A DNA stretch of 64,000 nucleotides from contig JAWDGP010006848.1 in assembly GCA_033675545.1 (NCBI GenBank), positions 977,501 to 1,041,500 of the forward strand, read 5' to 3'. The position numbers and the translations under genes are program-made. The stretch's first letter is position 1. Every line of letters starts with the position of its first letter. Positions 37,801 to 48,710 of the stretch are shown piece by piece. The DNA is from Elysia crispata (lineage: Eukaryota; Mollusca; Gastropoda; Plakobranchidae). Under the pieces are notes generated by a model, which worked only from the letters and a program-made list of their open reading frames with translations, made no database searches and was not told the origin of the DNA.

Positions 37801-40800
37801 GAATTATTTTCTCTCTTTATCTGTGAAATAAGGAAGAAGGTAACAAGATATTGGCTGAAAAATACTTGTTGGATTTGATCGACAGTAAATGACATTTACT
37901 TCTTTTTAAACTTTTTATAACACAAGAAAGTGAGATTAGTGCTACACATAGTCATTTTGAAGTTTGCTTCAAGCACAAGAGCTTTAATAAAATGAAAAAT
38001 GGCAATAAGAAAATCAAGCCCTTCCCTGTCCCTTCTAACTTGGTTCCTTAGCCGTTTTATAATAGAATGAGATCAAAATCTCATTCTTCATTGAAGCATC
38101 ACATGTTGCTGATAAAGGGGTTTAACTATTTTTTTTATTTTATTATTTAAATGTGTCACATATTACTTAATGGCTATGGACATGATAGTGTCTTGTCAAT
38201 TCTTTAGATACATCATACCAATGGACTTCAGAATAAAGTTCTAAGAAGTCATATTATCATTATTATTGTTATGTAAAATTTGGCAGATGTAATTATGTAA
38301 ATTAAGAATCAATATTAAAATGTTATCAAAATGTATTAATATTTTAAGAGAATAATGAGTACCATCAGTAACATTTTCTAAAATCTACCAATTTCACACA
38401 ACCGATCATCATTTAATAAAAACAAACCATTGTCTCAGATAGTGCATATATACTTCTCAGGTGCCAAAGCATTCTTTGCCAATCGTGCCTATGAAGGGGA
38501 AGTATCTTTCCTTCTTGCTTCAGAGGAAGACAGTCACCCTCGAGATCATAGTGTTTGTTATTCAGGGTAAGTATTAACATAAATTCATGTTTTATACCTT
38601 GGGGGTCCATTAACAGTTACATAATTGAATATATTTGACATTTTCATGTTGAAGATTTTGAAGCATAGATTTAAATTGACGGGGAAAATACAAAAGTATA
38701 ATGTTCACAATGAGATTTTTTTTTCTTTTTGAACTGAATTTTACTGGATTTGATTAATTGTATTGATATAAATATTATATTCCACAGTTGTGAAAAATGT
38801 CGACAGGCTGGGCTCAAAAGCCAGGAAGCTGTAACTCTGAGAGATGTGCAGTCTGAAATAGACAATGGTGCTTCAGGTACAAACTTTCTCTTTGGACCAG
38901 TTCCACAAACATGTAGCAGAAATATGGAAGAAAACAAAATATGTTTGTGGTTTTAAAATCTATGACATGATTTTTTTTTTTATTGAGGTGAAAAAAAAAA
39001 ACAGTTCAGAATGACTGTACCTTGATCAAGGAAATGCTGTCCTTTTAAGTGCACTTTTTTTTTCTTGATTTTAATACCATTGACAATATGGAGTTCCTCA
39101 TTATTCTATCCTTCTTTGCCCTTCTTCTGCAACATACTTAATTGCAGTGTGATGACTTTATCACAATACAAATGCTTTAACTATTGAAAGAAGGAGCAAA
39201 ATTTCACATTTGAAGGTTTTGGAAGACTGAGATAAACTGTGTCTCTTCACAAATTAATTCTCTCAATTATAAGACCTACTTCAAAACTAGTTGGTGTTAA
39301 ATTGAAAGTGGAAGCATAAAAGGAAGTTGCCTTTTTAAAAATGAAATAATGTTGCTAGGGCATTTCTGTTGTGGCTGTTAGGATTATCAATTTTGTTTTT
39401 GTGGATCCATCATTTTCTTGTTGCAATATGTCTAGTCATTGTTCAGTTGTACATAAAATAATGGAAGGACACGAATCTTGAATCAGGTGATCAAATCTAA
39501 TTTCGACACCTATTTTTTTAAGCATACCAGTACCAGCTTTAAACAGAATTTATAATTATTTTAAGCTTTATGAGCTATTTCGAGGCAATTTTACTTTGCG
39601 GTCATCCTTGTCTCAAAGATCAGTGATTTTTGTTATTATTTTCTTGTATAAACACGAAACACTTTGATCATTGTTATTACCATATTTCAGGAGATTCAGG
39701 TAGTCCCGGTTCCAGAGCTGTCAAAACAAGTGAGTAATGAATATTCTAACTGTAAGAAGTTTATGTTCTTCTGGTATGGTTCCTTTTTTAATTCAATTGT
39801 TCAGCTCTTTCATGAGTAAGTAAGTCAAATTCCCATATAGATTTAGGCAAGAAATAAAGTATCATGTTTGAGGTGGAAATTATTACAAAACTTGGAAATA
39901 TGGTATTAATTTATCATCTTTGTTATCCCCACAACTCTCACCATTTTGTAATTTTTTTGGAAAAGTATTGAGGGCATCTTGTCTTAGTTAGACATGAACA
40001 TGAGTTTAGAATCAATAGCTTTGCCACAAATTTTGTTGAGAATAAAGCTGTTCATTTGAAGTCCAGAATTTTTTAAAGATGAGGATCAAGGAGCAGACAA
40101 TAAATAAGTTCTTGTAATCCTCTTCTTAAGCAGATCTATATGTTCATATAATCTTTTCTTTTTTGATATTTAAGAACAAATTGCTTCCCCAGTGAAAGAT
40201 GGCTGGCATCGAGTAAAGGGTCGGTTCTGTGCAATAAACCTGGCTACTATCAGCTGCCGGTGTGACCTGGCTCCCATGGGCATAAGCTCTGCAGCTCATC
40301 TGGGAGACGGCTGTATGGACCTGATTCTGGTGCAGGAGTGTTCCAGGCTTCAGTACCTTCATCACCTGCTGAGGATCACAGATAACAAAGCGGACCAGGT
40401 ATATGGGGAGAGAAAAGGAAGGAGAAGCATAAGCATAGGTTTATCTTTGACTGGAGTCCTGCAAACTTTCTCTAAGCTTCTGTCAAAAGATAAAGAACTG
40501 AGAGTGACAACTTTTTTTTATCAGTGACAATATCCATCAATTATACTCAATTAGTCTATTAATTTCTTAACCTGTTTTGTGGATAATCATAACATTATTA
40601 CTGTTAGAAAAGCACAAAGCAAATTAAAAATTTAAAATTTCATCTAAATATGCTTTCCTTTTCTCTACTCTCTTCTTTTCTACTTTTCAATGTAGTCTTA
40701 TGAGTTTCATGATCTATTGCAGTTTGACTTTGAGTATGTTCAAGTTTACCGCGTGAAGGAGTTTAGTTTCCAACCCATGAATGAACCTGAGGATGAAGAT

Positions 40801-41621
40801 GAAGGAGAGGGAGAAGAAAGGGAGGGATGTGGCAGACGGTGGCGACAACATTCTAGAATGAAGCCAAAAAGTGATGTGAACAGTGTGTGGAACTGTGATG
40901 GAGAGTTACTGGAGTTTCCAGCGCTCTATTTTCAGTAAGTTTTTGATTTTGTTCTCAGGCAAACTTCAAGCTTTTTTAGAGGAATTTTTGCATAGGTTAG
41001 AACTTTTCTTCACTCAATTTGTTTCTCATTTCACTCGGTACATTGAACTTGTGATTAATTACCTCACACAACTTTGTCTTTCCTTTTCTCTGGTGTTTTT
41101 TTTTTTTTTATATATAAACTTTTATTATACATTTTATTTTCTGTTCATAACATACTTACATCATTGTGTAAGTAAAGCACAACTTGTGACAACAACTGTG
41201 TATAATCTTGAGAGAGAAAAAAGTTGTGCCCCACTGCTTTTGATTCATTCTATGTTACTTGATCCTTTAGAGGAAGTTTGAGCCGTAATTTAGTATTTAT
41301 TGATCATTGAAATTTCTTTGAAAGCTTTTATAAATACATGAACACCTTGATGATTGTGAGCATAGGCTTTGCATTCTGTACAAACAAGTTTAAGTCCAAA
41401 ACTGGAAACAGTAAATCATCTTGGTGATTTAATCTCCATATCTTGAATTAAATTTACAAATTTTGAGTTGTAGTTTAAAAAATATATTTTTTTTATTTTC
41501 TTTGTGAAACAGAGTCCACTGTCAGCTTGTCAAAATGTTTGGTAGAGGCATAGAGGAACAAAGTAAAGAGGTGACGATTTCATGTCCAATGTGCTGTGGA
41601 GGCTATGACAGTGATAAATGA
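26223..41621 (+). CDS. CERK: Ceramide kinase (CERK), complete, 14 exons
   Basis: Phosphorylates ceramide to ceramide-1-phosphate using ATP, at Golgi and plasma membranes. Exons: 26223-26397, 31524-31690, 31959-32067, 32560-32688, 33567-33630, 33999-34141, 36366-36440, 37095-37247, 38461-38566, 38788-38876, 39691-39729, 40175-40398, 40723-40934, 41513-41621 (TGA). All phases agree; product 597 aa (human 537). An N-terminal PH-like region covers about 10-150, closing with CQIWLNKIEEQL. The diacylglycerol-kinase-type catalytic domain follows: RLLVFVNPYGGKK (about 157-169), nucleotide-binding GGDGTFSE (220-227), IRIGIIPAGSTDAV, YGYYGDLLKDSE, AAHLGDGCMDLIL and VYRVKEF. The CERK-specific C-x3-C-x2-C motif is present at Cys371/375/378. 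Oddities are an acidic insert after the YRVKEF block and a cysteine-bearing C-terminal extension. The start is ATG 26223, not the GTG codon just before it. Confidence 0.97.
28510..28882. repeat. Imperfect ATC/CAT then GTA/GCA triplet-rich stretch
   Basis: Imperfect CAT/ATC repeats in the first half, GTA with a short GCA run (about 28833-28850) in the second. Long reading frames here are repeat artefacts. Confidence 0.85.
28998..29055. repeat. (GA)n, poly-G and (GT)n patch
   Basis: GA run, then G6-T-G10, then a GT run. The G tracts could form a G-quadruplex. Confidence 0.85.
31524..31690 (+). CDS. CERK: CERK exon 2 (PH region)
   Basis: 167 nt: PTTIVIDLKEVFAARPERRV, then a basic stretch and NAFSLYQIK. 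TAG acceptor after a T tract, GTAAAT donor. Confidence 0.92.
31959..32067 (+). CDS. CERK: CERK exon 3 (end of PH region)
   Basis: 109 nt: RVSKHRWRHKSALFVCRDYG then TCQIWLNKIEEQLKNP. Matches the HRWKWAQVTFW/LWLQTL segment of vertebrate CERK. Donor is the less usual GTTGTT. Confidence 0.92.
32560..32688 (+). CDS. CERK: CERK exon 4 (start of kinase domain)
   Basis: 129 nt: EWKRPKRLLVFVNPYGGKKR then APKIFNDKVRPLFELAGI. The NPYGGKK loop opens the lipid-kinase fold. CAG acceptor, GTAAGT donor. Confidence 0.96.
33567..33630 (+). CDS. CERK: CERK exon 5
   Basis: 64 nt: ITKRQYHARDVVYDYDLKTI then DG. Short exon linking the nucleotide-binding strands. CAG acceptor, GTGAGA donor. Confidence 0.93.
33999..34141 (+). 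CDS. CERK: CERK exon 6 (GGDGT loop)
   Basis: 143 nt: LVCVGGDGTFSELLNGLLDR, then SPSIRIGIIPAG. Contains the invariant glycine-rich ATP loop with its catalytic Asp. TAG acceptor, GTAAAG donor. Confidence 0.97.
36366..36440 (+). CDS. CERK: CERK exon 7
   Basis: 75 nt: GSTDAVVCSMVGNNDPVTSA then LQIVLG. The PAGSTD motif is completed across the junction. CAG acceptor, GTAAAA donor. Confidence 0.95.
36841..36941. repeat. 51-bp tandem duplication
   Basis: Two head-to-tail copies (36841-36890 and 36891-36941), each beginning GC(C)AGGCCATAGGCATTGA and ending CCTTATAATT, with only a few differences. In CERK intron 7. Confidence 0.9.
37095..37247 (+). CDS. CERK: CERK exon 8
   Basis: 153 nt: DSIGLDVTALYKKEEFLKYT, then GYYGDLLKDSENLRWMG and RYTYSG. 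TAG acceptor, GTCAGG donor. Confidence 0.96.
38461..38566 (+). CDS. CERK: CERK exon 9
   Basis: 106 nt: AKAFFANRAYEGEVSFLLAS, then HSVCYSG with the first Cys of the C-x3-C-x2-C motif. CAG acceptor, GTAAGT donor. Confidence 0.94.
38788..38876 (+). CDS. CERK: CERK exon 10
   Basis: 89 nt: CEKCRQAGLKSQEAVTLRDV then QSEIDNGAS. Supplies the second and third cysteines of the CERK signature. CAG acceptor, GTACAA donor. Confidence 0.93.
39691..39729 (+). CDS. CERK: CERK exon 11 (39-nt, frame-preserving)
   Basis: Encodes GDSGSPGSRAVKT. Enters and leaves in phase 1, so skipping it would keep the frame. CAG acceptor, GTGAGT donor. The sequence is a Ser/Gly-rich linker, so family similarity is weak; the call rests on splice sites and phase. 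Confidence 0.75.
40175..40398 (+). CDS. CERK: CERK exon 12
   Basis: 224 nt: WHRVKGRFCAINLATISCRC and ISSAAHLGDGCMDLILVQEC. Strongly conserved catalytic C-terminal half. The acceptor is AAG; donor GTATAT. Confidence 0.96.
40723..40934 (+). CDS. CERK: CERK exon 13 (acidic insert)
   Basis: 212 nt: FDFEYVQVYRVKEFSFQP, then an acidic run (EPEDEDEGEGEEREG), then NSVWNCDGELLEFPALYFQ. The acidic loop aligns with the variable EDEDSD loop of human CERK. CAG acceptor, GTAAGT donor. Confidence 0.96.
41513..41621 (+). CDS. CERK: CERK exon 14
   Basis: 109 nt: VHCQLVKMFGRGIEEQ, then the extension SKEVTISCPMCCGGYDSDK and TGA. CAG acceptor. Confidence 0.95.
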
Positions 41622-44600
41622 TGTTTTCCAAGTTCTGTCACAACTGGAGTCTATCTATACATGTCATGGACTGCTTTCATGATGATGCTGTTGAGATAGT
41701 CAGAGGTAGATTATATCTCTAGTCAGAATACCCACCTGCAGAATCATCCACCAATTGTCAGGTGGACAGTTACTCATAATTCAATATGTTTTTTTTTCTG
41801 TTTGCGATTACTTGAAAAAAAAATGAATTCATGAAGTATAAATTGTTTATTATTCTCTTCATTTTGCATTATATAGTAAAATGCATTTGTAAACTCTTTC
41901 TCTTCAGGGAATGTATTAATACCTAGCTGAAGAGTATTTTGGTTTGCAAGCATAGCCATGTACCATTAAACTTTTTGAGGGAAGGCAGCTAGACAGTGGA
42001 GTAAGGAAGCCAAGTGCCTTATAAATGATCAGTGTGATTTTGATTGTCAAACACTGAGAAATCCACAGTCAAATGACTGTATCTCATTACTTTAAGACTG
42101 ACAGTTCAAGGCATAGCCATCTTGAGCTTGCTTGCTCTTATTTTGCTTTTAGTATCTGCTTTTGCATTCCAAAATGTCACTTTATTTACATTCTTGACTC
42201 AGCATTTCACTTTCATGGACATCTCATTTTTATTTTGCCTCACCATAAGAAGTACTATTATGAGTTTGCAGTCAAGCTCACATTGAAATGAGAAAGAAAA
42301 ACTAATGATAAGTATCTTTGATATTTTTTCACTCATTTAAGTTTAAACAGGGTTTTGAGTTATCTTTTAGTAGTGACATCAAACTTCACTTTATTAAAAA
42401 AAACAACTCATAAGCATATTTTTAGCTTGTTATCTCAACTTTTTAAGATCACAAAACTGAACATAATCTATTATTCCAAGAGTAACTGGTTTTAGTACCA
42501 ACAACATTCCCTTTTTTTTTCTTTACAAATCAAATGGTAAAATGTAATTATTGCAACAGTACAAATGGACTTAACCCCTCCAATGAGATAAGAGCGAACT
42601 ATCATAAAACTTTAAAATTCAGTAGCCAGTTACCTGACACTGTAATCTGATCTCATATTTTTCTAATTATTCTGACTTTTGTTTTCTGTCTCATGCCTAC
42701 ATTATTCATCCTTACTTCTTTTTTCCAATATTATGCTTTGCACAATATGCCAACTATACACTTTAAGGTCATCAAAGTTCTAATTTTATCAAAGATTTGT
42801 CATGTTATCTCAAAACATCTTCAAATATTGGTTTCCTTATATTAGATTTGGAAACATGAAAAGTTGTATGGAAAAATATCAATAGAAAAGAGGAAATAAA
42901 ATATTTTATTTTCTCTTTTCTTTGCTATATTCTTTCTTGATATAAAGGAATCTTCAAAGGATTTCATTGTTTTTTCAAATGAATTTTTTTATCGTCTGAA
43001 CTGGTTGTTTGATTACAAAACTCAGCTGAATTAAATCATTCATGTTATTGAGGTACACATTGCACAAATCCGTTCACTTATTCAAATACGATAAACATTT
43101 TAATCCACTTCATATCAGGTTTGTTGATAATTTTCCTTCTTTTTTATATATCTTTTCTTTTCTATAAACGCTTAAAAGCAAATAATCTTTAACTGGGAGG
43201 TGAAGTACAGATACTGTATTTTTTTCAATACGGGGATGAGAAATTTCTGTAAATTTACAGTTACATATATTTTGAACAGTCATGGGATCCTCTGAAAATC
43301 CTAACTTTGTGCCCGTTGGAAATTTTTATCCTAAAGGTTGAAATTGGTCTGAAAAATTATTGTTCTCTCCATCCTCATAATCAAACCTGGCCATGATTTT
43401 CAAAAAAAAAGATTTTTCTTTTTTCTTGCTCTCATATTTATGACTAAACATTTTTTTTTGTCAAGATACATATAATCTAAATCTAGTCAATTATCAAAAT
43501 TGAGAAATCCTAAATAGAGCCCAAGTAAATCTAGATCTAGGTCTAGATCAAGATTTGGGCATGACATGAGACTATAATCATACCAGGTGATTTCCATCCC
43601 AAAGCAAATAATTTTCAATTTAATTTTAAAAGTGTTAGGTTCTTTTTTTATTTTTAATTTTTCCTTCTCCACATGGCCTGGTAGAGCCTAGAGAGAGTTT
43701 CTAGGCCTCGTCTTTATTGATCACATTCATCTCAGATTTTTTTAGGGGAGGGGGTTGTCTCCATTTCTTATCCCTAATTAATAGTCTTTTTTTTCCCTTG
43801 CTGTTATCAAAGTTCTCTGATGCCATAAGGTTTTTCTCCTTTCTAATCTATTCTTTTTCAGATTTCCATGGCCATTCCTCTTAATTCTTCACAATTAAGA
43901 GCTGTTATAACTCTCATAGACACTATGAAGTAATCATGAACATTTAAAAAAAAATCATGTATTGTGCAGTCTTTCAATCAAGACAGTGCAATAATCAACT
44001 GAAATTATTTCTAGGAGAACTCTTTTAATAATCTACGAAAGCTAAAACCAAAGCTATTGAATTATTATGGAACATTATCTAATACTCTTGTGATTCCCTT
44101 TTGATGAGAAAAATTTGTAGCATTTGCAAAACTGGAAAAAAAAATCTTTAAAAAAATTACAGCCTTTTTATGTATTTTATGCAGTTTATTGTTTTGTAGC
44201 ATTAGTGGAAGTTCGTTTCCAATTGAAAATGTCAAGGAATATTATTTTTCCTATTTCATACATGCAAATATAATGCAATTTCTATATTCGCTATTTTCTA
44301 TGACACGGGGCCACAAACTTTTTACAGTGGTGCCTCTTATGGCCACTTTACAAAGTAAAATGATTTGACACATTCAAGGACTGATTTGATGAATTTTTGT
44401 TTTGAATGCTGCCTGTGACTGATTACTGGAAGATACATGTGCACCCACACGTATATTATTTTTGAAGTATGTCTTCTTTTTTTTTAGCTCTGTAGATTTT
44501 AAAAGCTAAGACCAAACATGTTTTGAAACCTGAAGTGTTATTAATATCTACCCAAATTTAAATAATATTTGAATATAATAAATGTGGCACTCAATATGTT

Positions 44601-47600
44601 CAGTTACAAGAATTCTAAATTCTCATGAACAATAATGGAACTGATTACATCTTACCCTTCTAGATGAGCAAGAAGAAAAGAAGTTGGCGAAAGTTCCATG
44701 AGGGGCATAGATTCTTGCACCCTTTTGGTGTGAACCAAAAAAAACAACACAAAGGAAAATGACAGTTGTGAAGCAATGGTTACAAATTCCCTTTTTAAGG
44801 TCTCACCACTCTCAGGGGATGTTAAGATAATGTGAAATGTTGAAAGAACATTACATTTATCTATGTTTAACTACCTCAGCTCATATCAAACATGATTGAA
44901 TATGTGAGATGGACTAAAAGGTACATTTTCCCTATAGAAGTTAAAATTTTCACACATGCATTTTATTTTTGTGTAAGTTGTTTGCTTCATGAGGTGTCAG
45001 CTAAATTGAAGAGATGGAGAAGAATATGTTTCAATTATTTTGGAAAGAATATCCAGAAACTTTGAGTCCTTTGAATGCTTTTTTTTTTGTGGTTATTTCT
45101 AAGCTCCTAGCCCATGTGGATTTGTATTTGTAGAAATAATTTTGTGAGAATTACGCTCGGTATTAAATTTGATTTTATTTATCTGATTAGATATAAGATG
45201 AGTACAACATATCTGTTATTATTCTGTCTCATTTAGTCACTATACCATGAACGCCACTTACATTTCAGGATCAGAAAAAAAAAAGATTTGAAGCTGGAAT
45301 GTTAGTCATTACTTATCATTTACTATTCATTAATATATTTTTTATAAATAATTATATATTTCCCCTACCTTCGTTTTAAATGGTTTTAATATGTTTTTAT
45401 TTCACTAATCAAAAGCTGTTTACATTTGCACTTTAATTTCTTATTCCCACTTTGTGTAACTTATAGAGCCCATTAATTTAGACAGGGTTCTTTTAAAAAA
45501 CGATTTTGCAGATTCTCTATGTTGAACACTTTTATGGACTTCATTGGTAATTTATAATATGTTGTCCCTTACTGTGATGCCTCTCTTATGTAACAATAGA
45601 CAGACAACTTGAGAATTTCTTTATTAAGAACTTTATTATTTAATTATTATTTTTTTTTAAAATGCAAACGTTGCATCAGCAACATGCTCCCATTACAAGA
45701 TTCAAATACCAGGAAGTGAGAAATTCCTATAATTTTGTTTTCACATGTATCTGATTCCATCTAGCAATGGAAAAGTCATCTCTTATATCTTTTTCCTCAC
45801 ATATCAAATCATATCAAATGAGCATCACAACGGTTGTGAAATTCAAACTATTATTAAATCAGTATTGCACTCTTTTTCTATGTGGAGAAGCACCATTTAT
45901 TTGTAATTTTTTTCCAAGTTTTATTTCTTTACCACCGACAGCCTTCTGCAAAACTTGAATTTAAATGTCTTATTACATGAGTAATTTTTTTTTTCAAATT
46001 TCCCTTTTTTTTTGTGAACAAATTTTTTTTACATTGCACAACAAACTGAACAATCAAAAGGGCATGGAAGTATCAGTTTCAACGCATTTTATGAAATGTC
46101 TCTTGATTTCTTTGCTGCTCAAATTTTGACTGTGAGACAGGAATACTGTGGAATTTATTGAAAGCGAAAGGTTTATTATCTTTGTTAAATGTCTATAGGC
46201 TAACAGTCCCGTGCAGAAAAAATGTGTGCCTATTAAACCCTATATTATCCAAACATCTGTAAATTACCTATTTCAGAAAGAAGCTGAATTATTGAACAAA
46301 GTATCAAAAAGGTATTTAGAGTTTGTCATTGCTTTTTGTATTTTTAGTCCAGTAAATTTTTAGTCGCACAAACTTTCTCAAGAATCTTCTGTGAAACGGC
46401 TTCATTTCATTGGGTGGGATCACAATTCATGAAAGTTACAGATTCCTATATTAAACCTATTGAATATAGCCAAGAAGGAAAGTTTTTGGGAGATGAGTAG
46501 TGTCCAATGGGTTTCTGGAATGAACTACAGCGGAAAATGGGGGAGAGAGGTGTTGAGGAAAAGTATTCATATTTTGTTCAAGAACTTCACTCGATAAGAA
46601 CGAGAAGCAAGTGTGAAGGATGGAAAAGAGAGACCCTGTTTGTAACATATTGTTCAAGTTGTAATAGCCCAGAGAAACAACTGAAATATAATTCAGGTAT
46701 CAGTTTCATGATTAAGTATATGTATTTTGAAAACCTTGCTTTTTTTAAACTAGGAGTTATTGAAAATAGCTTCTGTGACTGTTTCTGTGATTTCTTTTTC
46801 TACTAACAAGAATTTATGTAAATACGAGAAATGTTTTTTTTAGTTTCTTATCCTTTTAGAGCAAACTAATGTAAAAATTTACTTGTTATATCATCTTCCA
46901 TCCACTTTTGAGATTTTGCAGTGTTACCAGCCAAAAGTATTTTTAAACCCAGGGTAAAATTTTAACCTGCTAAGAGACATTTGCTTAGAAGTTGAGACTC
47001 TCTGCTTTATCATTTGTTTGTATTAAAGCTTTTATCACATAAAATATTATCTTACTTCAATGGCATCACTAAGTAGGCATATTAGAGGACTTCAGTCCAA
47101 ATTTTTAAACTGGAATTAATTTTGCACCAAACATTAATACAAGTACACAACAAAAAATCATAAAAAGAATCTGACAAAGATTGCAGTTTTGTACTGAGAT
47201 CTGATTACTTTTTTTTTTTACTCTTAGATACAGAAATGGATTGAATTTATTCTTTCTTATTATAGATATTGAGAAAAGATTGACTGATATACAAGTTTTT
47301 TTTATTGAAAAGAATTTTATAGAAATTTGAAACGTTCAATTCCCTTTTTTTTTCCTTTTTTTTTTTAATTCTGTTGAAAAAATCACAAAGTTTACTTCAT
47401 TCCTACCACAGAAATAAAACTCTACATTCTCATAAAGTTTACTCTTTTGGACACTAACAGGTTTTTTTTTTTTTTTTTTTGTAGAGTCCATTGATTGCTA
47501 TTGTTTTCAATGAAATCAGTTTTTTGTGATGGAAGTTAAGAACAGTTTATGGATACACAATGTTCAAAACAATTGTTGACACTTTATGCTGCATCAACAC

Positions 47601-48629
47601 TTCTAAATTGTTCTTTATTTCTTTCTTTAAATTTGGATATGTGTCGGACATAATTTTTTTAAAATATTAGCAGGTTTTCAAGAAATGCAATCTTTTTTTT
47701 TGCTATGCATGTTGTTGTGGTTTTCTTTTAATTTTTTTTGTAAATGCACGTTTGAAAAAGCCTTTTTTGTTTTTATGTTTCAAAAAAAAAAAAAAAGATA
47801 TTTTTATGAACAGATCTGGTCACAGAATTCTTTGACTTAGGTTATTTCTTTGCAGCTCTTGAACTTGGATGTTTTATTTTTATGGTTTAAAGTTTCATTG
47901 TGCTTTTGTCATGAATTGATTACCAGAATTATTTTCTAAATCCTAATTATTGTAAACATGTTTTTTTTTCATAAAACACTATTTCAAATGAATTCAGTAA
48001 TAAAGAGAGCCTATAATGGCCAAATTCTCTATTGTTGGTCAAGCAAGTTTACATGTTTGCAAATCCTTTTGCATAATAAATTGTCACTCACTAGTCAAGT
48101 TTTATTTTGAGATGTATGAACCTCACAAAAAGATGGCCGTAATCAACCATTTAAGTCATCATTAAAAACTTCTCCAGTCTTGGTTTGGCAGACAAGTATT
48201 ATCTTCTGCCACATTCCTGGTAAAATAATCCCAGGTGAACAAAAGAGAAATGGAATGTCAACTGAATAAACTGCTATTTTAATAGATCAATGTGATCTTT
48301 AGCTCATTTGAATTTGTTTTTTTTTTTTTTTGAGGTTATACAGTCAGGACCCCAAATAAGTGTCAGTGAAAGCTGATCCAAATACCTGGGCGTTTGATGC
48401 TATGTTATTATATTTGGATTCACTGCAAAAGATGTGTGCATTTAGTGAGTTCAATTTACATCAAGCATTTCTTCAGAAGATAGATATGGAAAAGGTGAAT
48501 ATGCTTTTGATTCTACCAATGTAGAGAACAGGAAGTGTGTCCTCAAATGAACTCACCATCATTTCAATTATGCTCCATTCCCAGCTTATAGTTCTACAAT
48601 GCATGCTGTCCCAGAGCTATGTCATTCAC

Positions 48630-48710
48630 TGTTCAAAACGGATCCCTTGATTAAAAACTCATAACCAACTGCTCTATTAGCCAGAGTAGCTCTTGCGCCA
48701 GCATCAGCTT
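48630..48710 (-). mobile_element. tRNA-Lys-like SINE head
   Basis: The minus strand reads TAATAGAGCAGTTGG, then GAGTTTTTAATC, then AAGGGATCC. These resemble the D-arm and the UUU anticodon arm of tRNA-Lys. The B-box region (GTTTTGAAC) is degraded, so it is not a functional tRNA. Confidence 0.45.
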
